NCBI RefSeq assembly: GCF_000698145.1
Contig: NZ_BAXB01000016.1
Coordinates: forward strand, 1-64,000
Length of the DNA: 64,000 bases
Source of the DNA: Geomicrobium sp. JCM 19039
Lineage (GTDB): Bacteria > Bacillota > Bacilli > Bacillales > Marinococcaceae
Direction of reading: 5' to 3'
A program made the translations under genes and the position numbers. Within the stretch, counting starts at the first letter, position 1. Every line of letters begins with the position of its first letter. This document shows, one piece after another, positions 39,156-47,826 of this stretch. Below the pieces are notes generated by a model. The model did not search any database. It worked only from the letters and a program-made list of their open reading frames with translations, and was not told the DNA's origin.

Positions 39156-40889
39156 CTATACGTCGAGGTCTCGACGAGGTTTTTCGTTTTTAAATAGTGT
39201 AATTGCCTCAATACATATCCAGGCAGCAAACACGAAGATGATTGAACCGAGAACAAATAAGAGTAGGTCTCCATCGGGTCTTGTAAATAGCCATTCGGTT
39301 GTGATTTGTAGAATCATTGCATACATTGTCATAACGAGCAAGAAGATCATCGGAATGAGTGTGACGAGATAATTCCGTCCAAGTCTTCGTAACCAAATGG
39401 TGATTAATAGTAAAGCGATACCCGCTAGCAATTGGTTAGACGTACCAAACAATGGCCAGAGTAGATACCCTCCTGCTCCGAATCCACGGTCATCTCCTGG
39501 CATAATAACGAGTAAAGCACTTGAACCGACCGCGATGGAAGTGGCTACATGCTTCTTCGTTAGTGCATAGGCTTTATACTCTGCTGCAATTTCAGAGATG
39601 ATATAACGCATGAGCCGAACAGCTGTGTCTAGCGTTGTTGCTGCAAAGCTAATGACAATCACCGCAACAATGGTTTGCGCAATTCCCTCAGGAATACCAA
39701 GACCTGAAGCTAACACCCCTGCACCCATAATAAAGTTCGTTAAACCATCGGCATTTGCTACATTGAAACTGCTATATGCAGCTGTAAATTCATTGGCAGA
39801 TGAGAAGAGTGTAACAACCGCAATGATGGAAATGAGTGCGAGCACCCCTTCACCAACGGCTCCTAGGTAACCTACGACTCTCGCATCTTTTTCGTTGTTT
39901 AATTGCTTTGATGACGTCCCGGAGGAGACGAGTGAGTGGAAACCTGAAATCGCCCCACAAGCTACTGTAATAAAGAGGAGAGGCAACCAAGAAACATCGT
40001 CGACTGTACGTGTAGCAGGAGCAGTGACTGTTGGGTTAGTAATAAAAAGTCCTGCGTACAAAATAATAAGACCGATGACGAGCTGTTGTGCGTTAATGTA
40101 ATCTCGAGGCTGAAGTAATCTCCACACTGGCAGTGTTGAAGCTATGTAGACGTAAATCATTAATATGCCAATCCAGATGAGAAACGCAAGGGATACAGCG
40201 TCCATTCCAAACACAAACGTTGCACCTTCTCCACCAAAGTATTGGACAAGATCAATCTGCAACGCTGGAATTTCACTCGCGAGCACGGCGGAGCCATACA
40301 TGATGACAAGAGCAACAATAGACGGGAGCAACATGCTTTTCGTTTTGCGATGAATGTAAATCCCTATAATAAGTGCGAGAGGGATTTGAATGAAGATCGA
40401 CAATACGCTTGCTGGGAAAGTGACGAATAGGTTGGCGATAACCCAAGCAAAAACAGCGTTAACCATGAGGACGAGTATAAGAATAATGAAAAGGAACAAA
40501 AGCTTCGCTCGTCTCCCAATTAACTTCTCAGCAATGGTGCCAATCGATTGTCCTTTATTACGCACAGATAACACTAAGGAACCGAAGTCGTGCACACCTG
40601 CTGCAAACACAGTGCCAAGCACGACCCATAGAAAAGCAGGAAGCCATCCCCAATACACTGCGATCGCTGGTCCTAAGATTGGGGCAGCACCGGCAACGGA
40701 TGTAAAGTGGTGAGCCCAAACAATTGACTTCTTCGTCGGCACAAAGTCAACACCGTCATTAAACTCATGCGCAGGTGTTCGAAAATTCGGATCTAGGCGG
40801 TAAATACGCTCTGCAATAAATTTAGAATAATACCGATAACCTAATGCAAAAACGACCATACCGATGAGCGCAAGTACGATACCCGGCAA
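39156..40889 (-). CDS. cstA: CstA family carbon starvation / pyruvate-peptide transporter
   Basis: Membrane permease of 577 residues with many helices. Conserved CstA stretches: GYRYYSKFIAERIYRLD, VWAHHFTSVAGAAPILGPA, GVHDFGSLVLSVRNKG, FHSLVSSGTSSKQL and LWPLFGTSNQLLAG. E. coli homologues take up pyruvate or peptides. TTG 40889 is chosen as start with AAAGGGAGTG six bases before; the frame opens upstream without a binding site. Likely subject to carbon catabolite control through the adjacent cre-like site. Confidence 0.9.
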   Translation of the reverse strand: MPGIVLALIGMVVFALGYRYYSKFIAERIYRLDPNFRTPAHEFNDGVDFVPTKKSIVWAHHFTSVAGAAPILGPAIAVYWGWLPAFLWVVLGTVFAAGVHDFGSLVLSVRNKGQSIGTIAEKLIGRRAKLLFLFIILILVLMVNAVFAWVIANLFVTFPASVLSIFIQIPLALIIGIYIHRKTKSMLLPSIVALVIMYGSAVLASEIPALQIDLVQYFGGEGATFVFGMDAVSLAFLIWIGILMIYVYIASTLPVWRLLQPRDYINAQQLVIGLIILYAGLFITNPTVTAPATRTVDDVSWLPLLFITVACGAISGFHSLVSSGTSSKQLNNEKDARVVGYLGAVGEGVLALISIIAVVTLFSSANEFTAAYSSFNVANADGLTNFIMGAGVLASGLGIPEGIAQTIVAVIVISFAATTLDTAVRLMRYIISEIAAEYKAYALTKKHVATSIAVGSSALLVIMPGDDRGFGAGGYLLWPLFGTSNQLLAGIALLLITIWLRRLGRNYLVTLIPMIFLLVMTMYAMILQITTEWLFTRPDGDLLLFVLGSIIFVFAAWICIEAITLFKNEKPRRDLDV

Positions 40890-40914
40890 AGCAATCACTC
40901 CCTTTATTAAAATG

Positions 40915-40928
40915 TGTAAGCGCTTGCC
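40915..40928 (-). promoter_or_regulatory. cre-like (CcpA) site before cstA
   Basis: TGTAAGCGCTTGCC agrees with TGWAANCGNTNWCA at 12 of 14 positions. It lies about 26 bp upstream of the cstA start, next to a possible -10 (TATACT on the minus strand). Confidence 0.6.
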
Positions 40929-41189
40929 ATTAGTATAAAGGCAATCTGTTAAAATATATAGAGAATTTTTATAATTCATTAAAAAAGAAAGTGGATTTCA
41001 CCGAATCAATGAAATTTTTAGAAAAATATAGTTGCAATTTAGGAAGAAACGTGGTAATTTGTAGGTGATTGAGTGATGGCAGTGTTGGAATTTGAAAGGC
41101 CTCTGCTTAGATATATTGGATATGCAGTAGATCCTGGATAGTTGTTTCACACCGTTTCACTTGAGATTTAATAGTAAGGAGCCTTTAAA

Positions 41190-41387
41190 ATGAAAGGCAC
41201 AGTAAAGTGGTTTAACGCAGAAAAAGGATTTGGATTTATTGAACGTGAAGATGGAGACGATGTATTCGTACATTTTTCTGCCATTCAAACGGAAGGTTTT
41301 AAGACACTAGATGACGGAGAAACCGTAGAATTTGAAATCGTTGAAGGCGACAGAGGCCCACAAGCGGCTAACGTTGTGCGTCAATAG
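41190..41387 (+). CDS. Cold shock protein (CspB/CspD type)
   Basis: Single-stranded nucleic acid chaperone of 65 residues. RNP1 KGFGFIE and RNP2 DVFVHFSAI are intact. AAGGAGCC precedes the ATG. The preceding 200 bp hold no gene and probably include a structured leader, as in other csp mRNAs (family knowledge, not demonstrated here). Confidence 0.97.
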   Translation: MKGTVKWFNAEKGFGFIEREDGDDVFVHFSAIQTEGFKTLDDGETVEFEIVEGDRGPQAANVVRQ

Positions 41388-41403
41388 AATACGAACTTGG
41401 ATG

Positions 41404-41440
41404 GAAGCGGTTGCAAGAATATAGCCGCTTCTTTTCTTTT
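41404..41440 (+). terminator. csp terminator
   Basis: GAAGCGG / CCGCTTC stem followed by TTTTCTTTT. Confidence 0.8.
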
Positions 41441-41481
41441 ATGTTGAATGTACATATTATCTAATGGAGAGGCAGCGGTGA

Positions 41482-42054
41482 ATGAGATTGTTTCAAGTTG
41501 AAGTAGAGAAGAACCTCCATCTGCATCTCATTGAGATGCACCATGCCAATGATTTGTATGCGTGTGTGCAGCGCGCCCGTGGTCACTTGAGACGCTGGCT
41601 TCCGTGGTTGATCAAGTAAAGAGTGCGTATGATTATGAGCCATTATAACTGCCTGGCTCCAGCAGTTCGCAGAAGGTCGGGGGTTTAATGCCGCTATTCG
41701 TCATCACGGTAAGTTTGTCGGGATGGTCGGTTTGCATGACATCGATTGGGGAAGCAAAAAGACGACCCTAGGTTACTGGCTAGAAAAAGATGCGATAGGC
41801 AATGGCATTATGACGAAGACAGTGGCGAAATGTACCGACATTTTGTTTACTGAATATCAATTAAATCGAATCCAAATTAACTGTGGTGTAGAGAATTATG
41901 AGAGTCAAGGCATCCCAAAACGCCTAGGGTTTGAACTAGAAGGATTGTAAGAGAGGGCGAATGGCTGTATGACCATTACCATGACCTTTATCAATACAGT
42001 CTTCTTAAATCATCGTGGATTGAGCAGCAGGAACAATTAAAGGGGACGCTTTAG
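41482..42054 (+). CDS. RimL-like GNAT acetyltransferase, three frameshifts
   Basis: N-acetyltransferase of the ribosomal-protein-serine acetyltransferase group, 191 residues after repair. Reads VEVEKNLHLHLIEMHHANDL, HLRRWLPW, then VGMVGLHDIDW, LGYWLEKDAIGNGIMTK (acetyl-CoA loop) and RLGFELEG. Missing bases: a G near 41612 (CCG TGG GTT), a T near 41644 (CCA TTT ATA), and one near 41948 (TTG .TA AGA). GGAGAGG precedes ATG 41482. The next gene starts 2 bp after its stop. Confidence 0.8.
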
Positions 42055-42055
42055 T

Positions 42056-42517
42056 ATGATGGAAACAAATGACTATTTAAAATGGAAGAAGTGGGATCAC
42101 GCTATTGTGAGTGTGCTATTCACAGTGGCTTATTTTTTGTACTTACTCGCTTTTGATGTGATGGTATTTTCTGTCGCTGTTCCACTATTAGGGGTTATCT
42201 TTATTGGTTGGGCAATCATTGAAGGGGCGAGCAAGCGGCCGATCATTGCGATGGTTATTCCAAAGTACCGCCAATTGCTAGCCTTTGAACAAACCATCGC
42301 GCCAGAGTCATACCATGACTACCGAGTGAGCTTTCGGGTAAGTTTGTGGTTCGTTGGAATTGCGCTTATTGTCATCGGACTTTTAGAAGAGTTTGATGTA
42401 ATCAATGTCGATGAACAAGCGCTTGCGCTACCTGTCATTTACCCGCTTGCGTTAATTATCGTAAATTTTAACGTGCATTCAAGGCATAAGAGGATGATGA
42501 AAGAACGTAGCTTGTAA
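42056..42517 (+). CDS. Integral membrane protein of unknown function
   Basis: 153 residues with four predicted helices (about 15-33, 38-58, 98-116, 130-147) and a charged loop between helices 2 and 3. No family recognised. AAAGGGG precedes the ATG; it follows the GNAT gene by 2 bp, so is probably co-translated with it. Confidence 0.8.
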   Translation: MMETNDYLKWKKWDHAIVSVLFTVAYFLYLLAFDVMVFSVAVPLLGVIFIGWAIIEGASKRPIIAMVIPKYRQLLAFEQTIAPESYHDYRVSFRVSLWFVGIALIVIGLLEEFDVINVDEQALALPVIYPLALIIVNFNVHSRHKRMMKERSL

Positions 42518-42771
42518 TAAATTCTGACAAAAGGTCGTATATAAGAGATATAAGGATCAATCGTAAGATACTCTGATATTATTTCTTAATACGGCTTTTT
42601 TTCGTTAATGTCGAATAATGTTGCGATAATATCAAAGAATAAGGAAGTTTGAACCATTTTTTATATGTGATAAGATAAGTAAAAGCTACGGTCATTTGCA
42701 TATTCAGACGAATGACTGCGTAGTGATAACGTATAGTAGAAATAATAAGAATCTTAGGGGGAAATTGACGA

Positions 42772-43668
42772 ATGAGAAAATTCGGAGTTGTGAGCGTCAC
42801 TGCATTTTCAGCGTTAATCCTTGCCGCATGTGGTGGCTCTTCTCTTGAAGACTATCAAGACAATGGTGTTACGCTTGGTGTAGCGAATGAGGAGCCGTAC
42901 GGATACATAGATACTAGTACGGATGAAGCAACAGGAGCTAGTGCTGAAATTGCAAGAGCGGTCTTTGAACGAATGGATGTTGAAGTTGTAGATGCTGAAG
43001 TTTCAGACTGGGATAACTTGATCCCAAGTTTGAATGCAGGAAACTATGATGTTGTTACAGCGGGGATGGATGTTCAACCAGACCGTTGTGATAACGCCTC
43101 TTTCGGTGAGCTTGAATACAGCTACGGTGAAGGAATGGCCGTTGCAGCGGGAAATCCTATGGACTTACACAGTTATGAAGATGCAGTGGAAGCAGGAGCA
43201 ACCATCTCGGTAATGTCTGGTGCGAACCAAGTTGGATTTCTTGAAGACATTGCCGAAGAACAAGGTCTAGACCCGGATGCTGATCTCGATATTCTGCCCG
43301 CAAATGATATTCCTGGAAACATTGCTGCAGTTGAGTCTGGTGATGCCGACGTGACGGTTATGACAGATGCAACAATGAACTCTGCGATGGAGACAGCGAA
43401 CGCGGATTTGATTGAACAACCGGAGAACTTCACAAACCCTGTCATTGGTGGCGAAGAACAAATTGCTTACGGTGCTGCTTTATTTAGAGATGATGATGAC
43501 GATCTACGTGAGGCGTATAACGAAGCACTTGCAGAATTACAAGGTACCGATGAGTTTGTTGCCATTCTTGAAGAATTCGGCTTTAGTGAAGACAACGTCG
43601 TTGAAGGTGTGACGACTGAAGAGCGTTGTGGTGCTGGCGCTGAAGACGAAGAAGACAATGAAGAGTAA
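42772..43668 (+). CDS. ehuB: Ectoine/hydroxyectoine ABC transporter binding lipoprotein EhuB
   Basis: Extracytoplasmic receptor for the compatible solutes ectoine and hydroxyectoine, 298 residues. Lipobox LAAC (Cys20). NEEPYGYID, GASAEIARAVFERM, DWDNLIPSLNAGNYDVV and AAGMDVQPDRC follow the EhuB pattern. Acidic tail EDEEDNEE. AGGGGGAA precedes the ATG. First gene of ehuBCDA; binding protein and permease are separated by a terminator-like hairpin. Confidence 0.93.
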   Translation: MRKFGVVSVTAFSALILAACGGSSLEDYQDNGVTLGVANEEPYGYIDTSTDEATGASAEIARAVFERMDVEVVDAEVSDWDNLIPSLNAGNYDVVTAGMDVQPDRCDNASFGELEYSYGEGMAVAAGNPMDLHSYEDAVEAGATISVMSGANQVGFLEDIAEEQGLDPDADLDILPANDIPGNIAAVESGDADVTVMTDATMNSAMETANADLIEQPENFTNPVIGGEEQIAYGAALFRDDDDDLREAYNEALAELQGTDEFVAILEEFGFSEDNVVEGVTTEERCGAGAEDEEDNEE

Positions 43669-43696
43669 TTAAAGCATCGATAACGTTTTGATAAAG

Positions 43697-43729
43697 CACG
43701 GTGGACGTTAAATGCCGCCGTGTTTTTTT
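43697..43729 (+). terminator. Intra-operon terminator/attenuator between ehuB and ehuC
   Basis: CACGG / CCGTG closed hairpin with GC-rich interior and seven T; would favour excess ehuB transcript. Confidence 0.75.
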
Positions 43730-43770
43730 ACATTACGTAGCACACATGTCAGTTGTAGAGGAGAATGAAG

Positions 43771-44439
43771 ATGTTCACGAACATCGATACGTTTTTGCCT
43801 TACATTTTAGGCGGTCTCTCAACGACCGTACAAGCATTTTTATTTGGTGCAGTGCTTGCGTATTCCATTGCCCTCGTCATGGGTTTAGCGAGAACGAGTC
43901 GATTAGCCATTGTTCGAGGTTTTGCAACGGTATTTGTGGAATTGTTTAGAGGAACGTCTTTGCTCGTGCAAATGTTCTTTTTCGCGTACGCTTTTCCTTC
44001 ACTTATGCCATTTACCGTCTCGGCATTTGTTGCAGGGGGTCTAGCATTAGGTCTGAATTACGGTGCGTATGCCTCTGAAGTCGTTCGAGGGGCTGTACTC
44101 GCCGTACCAAAAGGGCAAACGGAAGCGGCCATTTCCTTAAACATGTCGAAATTCCAAACGATGAGAAGAGTCATCTTGCCACAAGCGGTACGGCTTATGT
44201 TGCCTGGACTTGGCAATAATGCGATTGAACTGTTGAAAGGAACGTCACTCGTCTATTTCATATCACTTGCAGATATGACGTTCAATGCGAATATCTTAAG
44301 AAGTTCTAACACATCACTTTCTGCTCAAGTTGAAATCTATACGTACTTATTGTTAACGTATTTCGTTTTGGCCTTACCGCTCGTATTTTTAACGAGGTGG
44401 CTTGAAAAGCGTGCTTCTAAAGGGGTGAGTACAGTATGA
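43771..44439 (+). CDS. ehuC: Ectoine ABC transporter permease EhuC
   Basis: Polar amino acid type permease of 222 residues, about five helices. Permease motif EAAISLNMSKFQTMRRVILPQA in the cytoplasmic loop contacts EhuA. ATG 43771 is chosen because GAGGAGA is then at proper distance; ATG 43765 would touch it. Overlaps ehuD by 4 bp. Confidence 0.92.
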   Translation: MFTNIDTFLPYILGGLSTTVQAFLFGAVLAYSIALVMGLARTSRLAIVRGFATVFVELFRGTSLLVQMFFFAYAFPSLMPFTVSAFVAGGLALGLNYGAYASEVVRGAVLAVPKGQTEAAISLNMSKFQTMRRVILPQAVRLMLPGLGNNAIELLKGTSLVYFISLADMTFNANILRSSNTSLSAQVEIYTYLLLTYFVLALPLVFLTRWLEKRASKGVSTV

Positions 44440-45104
44440 CATGGGATTGGGCATTTGCATTTGAAATCTTTCCGCGAATCCTCGAAGGTGTTTGGATAAC
44501 GATTGGTGCGACCGTTGCTGCCTACGCGATTTCGTTAACGCTCGGGCTTGTGCTGACGCTTTTAAGACGCTCAAGTTTTAAGCCGTTATCTCTACTCGTT
44601 GCGGGGATCATTGAATTTATCCGTGTAACCCCGCCGCTCGTGCAACTATTTTTCGTGTATTTTGCTTTTGATATGGGACCATTTCTAACAGGGGCGATTG
44701 TACTCGGTGTTCACTATAGTACGTATGTATCCGAAGTATACCGTTCAGGGATTAATTCGGTACCGAAGAGTCAATGGGAAGCGAGTAAAGCACTAAACTT
44801 CTCAAAGGCGCAAACATGGAAGAAGGTTGTTTTACCTCAAGCGATCCCTCCGGTCATTCCGATGCTCGGAAACTACTTGATTGTCTTGTTCAAAGAAACG
44901 CCTCTTCTAATGGGTATCTATGTAATGGAAATGATGATGATTGCACGTTCCATTGGAGCAGAAAGTTATCGTTTCCTAGAACCGATTACGATTGTTGGCT
45001 TTATTTTCCTCGTGCTTAGTTACCCGTGTGCACTGTTTATACGATACTTGGAAAGAAAATCAGGACAGTTACCTGGAAGCGCTGAAAAAGGAGTGAAGGC
45101 ATAA
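44436..45104 (+). CDS. ehuD: Ectoine ABC transporter permease EhuD
   Basis: Second membrane subunit, 222 residues, with the loop EASKALNFSKAQTWKKVVLPQA that docks on the ATPase. Similar architecture to EhuC, with which it forms a heterodimer. ATGA overlap with ehuC and TAATG overlap with ehuA show translational coupling. Confidence 0.92.
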   Translation: MTWDWAFAFEIFPRILEGVWITIGATVAAYAISLTLGLVLTLLRRSSFKPLSLLVAGIIEFIRVTPPLVQLFFVYFAFDMGPFLTGAIVLGVHYSTYVSEVYRSGINSVPKSQWEASKALNFSKAQTWKKVVLPQAIPPVIPMLGNYLIVLFKETPLLMGIYVMEMMMIARSIGAESYRFLEPITIVGFIFLVLSYPCALFIRYLERKSGQLPGSAEKGVKA

Positions 45105-45910
45105 TGACTGAAGTTGATCATGCACAAAACGATCGTAAAGTTATCGTTCGTTATAGAGATGTAAAGAAAGCGTTTGGGGACAATGTCGTCTTGAATGATT
45201 TGAACTTAAATGTACACGAAGGGGAGAAGGTGGCACTCATCGGTCCTTCAGGGTCTGGGAAAACGACAATTATTCGTATGCTCATGACGTTGGAAGAACC
45301 AACAGAGGGAACGATTGAAGTAGATGGAGAAATGCTTTGGCATAAAGAAGTGAATGGAAAATTAGAGCCAGCAGATGAAAAACACTTGCGAAAAGTGCGT
45401 GGGAAGATCGGGATGGTGTTCCAACAGTACAATTTATTTCCTCACATGAGCATTATTCGCAATTGCACTGAAGCGCCCATTCATGTGCTCGGCTTATCCA
45501 AAGAAGAAGCGACCGAACGAGCGAAACAAATGCTTGAGAAGGTAGGACTTAGCGATAAGGTCGACATGTATCCATCGCAGTTATCAGGTGGCCAACAGCA
45601 GCGAGTTGCAATTGCGAGATCACTTGTCATGCAGCCGAAAGTGTTGTTATTTGATGAGGTTACTGCAGCGCTTGATCCTGAGCTAGTAGGAGAGGTATTG
45701 GAAGTGATTAAAGATATTGCCGCAGAGGGAGAAACGACGATGATGCTCATCACTCACGAGATGGACTTTGCCCGAGATGTGGCTGATCGTGTATTGTTCC
45801 TAGATAATGGCTTAATTGCAGAGCATGGAACCCCCCATGACGTTATTGAAAATCCAACGAGTGACCGGTTGAAGTCTTTCTTAGGAAGATTTAATTCCTC
45901 ACATGCGTAA
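45104..45910 (+). CDS. ehuA: Ectoine ABC transporter ATP-binding protein EhuA
   Basis: Cytosolic ATPase of 268 residues energising ectoine uptake. Walker A GPSGSGKTT, Q-loop MVFQQYNLFPHM, signature LSGGQQQRVAIARS, Walker B VLLFDEVTAALDPE and switch histidine THEMDFA. AAAGGAG lies before the ATG. Last gene of the operon, followed by a terminator. Confidence 0.94.
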   Translation: MTEVDHAQNDRKVIVRYRDVKKAFGDNVVLNDLNLNVHEGEKVALIGPSGSGKTTIIRMLMTLEEPTEGTIEVDGEMLWHKEVNGKLEPADEKHLRKVRGKIGMVFQQYNLFPHMSIIRNCTEAPIHVLGLSKEEATERAKQMLEKVGLSDKVDMYPSQLSGGQQQRVAIARSLVMQPKVLLFDEVTAALDPELVGEVLEVIKDIAAEGETTMMLITHEMDFARDVADRVLFLDNGLIAEHGTPHDVIENPTSDRLKSFLGRFNSSHA

Positions 45911-45919
45911 TAAGAGAAG

Positions 45920-45951
45920 AAAGATTTGGTGTTTCACCAAGTCTTTTTTTT
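45920..45951 (+). terminator. ehu operon terminator
   Basis: AAGATTTGGTG / CACCAAGTCTT hairpin, then a run of T. Confidence 0.9.
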
Positions 45952-45977
45952 CGTTATGATGTTTTTAGGAGTGGATG

Positions 45978-46730
45978 ATGATGAATACGCGATTACGCGA
46001 ACTTCAACCGTTAATTTATTGTATGACAAACGATGTGGTAACAAATTTTACAGCAAATGGCTTATTAGCGATTGGGGCGTCACCGGTCATGAGCAAAAAT
46101 GCGCATGAGTCAGGACAGCTTGCAGCCGCAGCCAATGGCTTGTTACTCAATACAGGTACGCTCACCGATGCACAATTAGAAGCGATGATCATCGCCGGAA
46201 AATCGGCGAACAAACATGGTGTACCAATCGTCCTAGACCCAGTCGCTGTTGGGGCAACGACGTATCGCACAGAGAGCGTTGAAAGACTACTAAAGGAAGT
46301 GGACATGACAGTTGTCCGCGGGAACGCCGGTGAAATTGCCTCGCTTCTTGGCGCCCATTCTGAGATTAAAGGCGTTGAGGGGATGAGTAATTTAGACCCT
46401 GCAACACTAGCAGAGCAAACGGCATATAAGTTGCAAACGATTGTTTGTGTAACTGGAGAAACAGATGCCGTCAGTGATGGCGCAACAACTACGGTATTGA
46501 CCCAAGGTCACGCTTGGCTAACAAAAGTTGTTGGGACTGGCTGCCTGCTCGGGGCCGTCATTGCAAGTTATGTGAGTGTGAAAAAAGATGATGCTACAGT
46601 GTTAACTACAGAAGCAGTACGAGACTATACAATTGCTGCCGAGCGGGCATATGAGACGAGTCAGTACGCTGGGATTGGCACTTTTCAAGCCCACTTTCTC
46701 GACGAGCTAAGCAAACAGACGTATTCGTAA
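45978..46730 (+). CDS. thiM: Hydroxyethylthiazole kinase ThiM
   Basis: Phosphorylates 4-methyl-5-(2-hydroxyethyl)thiazole in thiamine salvage. About 250 residues. Family motifs: YCMTNDVVTNFTANGLLAIG, GVPIVLDPVAVGAT, VRGNAGEIASL, VTGETDAVSDG and the phosphate loop VVGTGCLLGAV with the catalytic cysteine. Three consecutive ATG codons (45975, 45978, 45981) follow AGGAG; the second or third has better spacing. No TPP riboswitch is recognisable in the short leader. Confidence 0.95.
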   Translation: MMNTRLRELQPLIYCMTNDVVTNFTANGLLAIGASPVMSKNAHESGQLAAAANGLLLNTGTLTDAQLEAMIIAGKSANKHGVPIVLDPVAVGATTYRTESVERLLKEVDMTVVRGNAGEIASLLGAHSEIKGVEGMSNLDPATLAEQTAYKLQTIVCVTGETDAVSDGATTTVLTQGHAWLTKVVGTGCLLGAVIASYVSVKKDDATVLTTEAVRDYTIAAERAYETSQYAGIGTFQAHFLDELSKQTYS

Positions 46731-47139
46731 TAATACAGAAGTGTCGGATTCGTGTTTAATTAGCGCTGAAATTACGCACGGGTGCAGTACGTTCTCTGGT
46801 CGGAAGCATCACACAGCTCGTTCCACGCTAACTTACGGTACAATCAATCGACGTAAGAGTGAAAACGGGACCAACTAGGTAAAGGTACCCGAGCTTGCGT
46901 AGCGATTGGGAACGAACGACATTTTAGCAGTAGAAATACGAGGAAATGAAAATGCAGTGCTCGCAAGAGTTGTGCTCTTGTTATCCCAATGGACGATGTA
47001 TGTTGAACTTAACATACTCATGTAACAAAAATCACACAACCCGTCATGTTCGCCTCGGTATTGAGCTGAGCGAGCCACGCTAGCATGAACACCCGACTTC
47101 CAAGCATCCGCCTGCAGTGGAAAGCAACAACAAACTGAG

Positions 47140-47203
47140 CAATTAGGAAAATGGTAAGTTCATTCTATATAGATCGTTTTCTTGATGATCTAGATCGTTT
47201 TAG
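47140..47203 (+). repeat. Short repeat shared with 32832-32895
   Basis: Second copy of the 64-bp block containing GATCTAGATC (47187-47196), same orientation as in island B. Confidence 0.85.
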
Positions 47204-47225
47204 AACACCTCGTGCAGTTCATCCC

Positions 47226-47291
47226 CGTTTATTCATATAAATCTCAAGTGCTTGCAACCATCGGCGCCTCCGGTGCCGATGATACACCGAA
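47226..47291 (+). repeat. Short repeat shared with 33049-33115
   Basis: Second copy of the block with the CGGCGCC-TCC-GGTGCCG hairpin, same orientation and order as in island B. Confidence 0.8.
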
Positions 47292-47504
47292 TTGACGTCG
47301 GCATGACTCATGCCGACGTCTCGTTAGCCTTGTGACAGAAAAGAGGAATCTCTTACCCTGAGCGTATGGAACGGACGGTTGATGCAGTTACAACTTCAAG
47401 AACTAGTGAATGTGATAAGTACACTTATGTAGGTGAAAATCTTTTCGTTTATAGCTACTGAGGCCGAACGATGGCAAGTTCAATAATCAATATGATTCAC
47501 ACAT

Positions 47505-47545
47505 AACAAAGTGCAGAGAGCGAGTAGAGCTCTCTGCACTTTGTT
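47505..47545. terminator. Perfect 17-bp hairpin
   Basis: AACAAAGTGCAGAGAGC (47505-47521) pairs with GCTCTCTGCACTTTGTT (47529-47545). It lies 12 bp after the stop of a tiny minus-strand gene and can end its transcript, although the U-tract is poor. Confidence 0.75.
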
Positions 47546-47557
47546 CGTGGAAGATGT

Positions 47558-47668
47558 TTATACGTCACGCTTAGAGGATTGAATTAAAAAGACAAGAGCC
47601 ATTGCGGCACTGACCGCAACCATAACAAGTGAAATTGAGAGAATGGCAACTAGTGCACCTGGATTCAT
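47558..47668 (-). CDS. 36-residue single-helix membrane protein
   Basis: Tiny gene below usual cut-offs. Reads MNPGALVAILSISLVMVA, continues as one hydrophobic helix, and ends QSSKRDV. AAAGGTTG stands eight bases before ATG 47668. Positive C-terminus suggests N-out orientation. No family assigned; the bracketing hairpin and clear ribosome binding site support it as real. Confidence 0.7.
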   Translation of the reverse strand: MNPGALVAILSISLVMVAVSAAMALVFLIQSSKRDV

Positions 47669-47826
47669 GCTGAATCAACCTTTCTATGCATCGTATTCAA
47701 TCTTTTCTTAATTTTAATTATAAAGGAATCCGGTGATTTTTCAATCAATTTTGACGAATGTTCTATGAGACTGACCATACAAGCGTTGTGTTACTGAATA
47801 AAATAAGTATGGAGAGGAGGGGAAAT

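Larger units (their letters stand above)
46731..47504. repeat. Gene-free repeat island C
   Basis: About 770 bp with no supportable gene. From 47102 it carries the AGCATCCGCCTGCA module seen in island A, then two blocks shared with island B (47140-47203 and 47226-47291), then a 27-bp near-perfect palindrome (47294-47320; arms GACGTCGGCATGA / TCATGCCGACGTC around one C). The part 46731-47100 shows no repeat I can match inside this window. Confidence 0.75.

Noticed and set aside
45952..45977. TPP riboswitch before thiM
   Set aside because: The leader between the ehu terminator and thiM is too short and has no thi-box.
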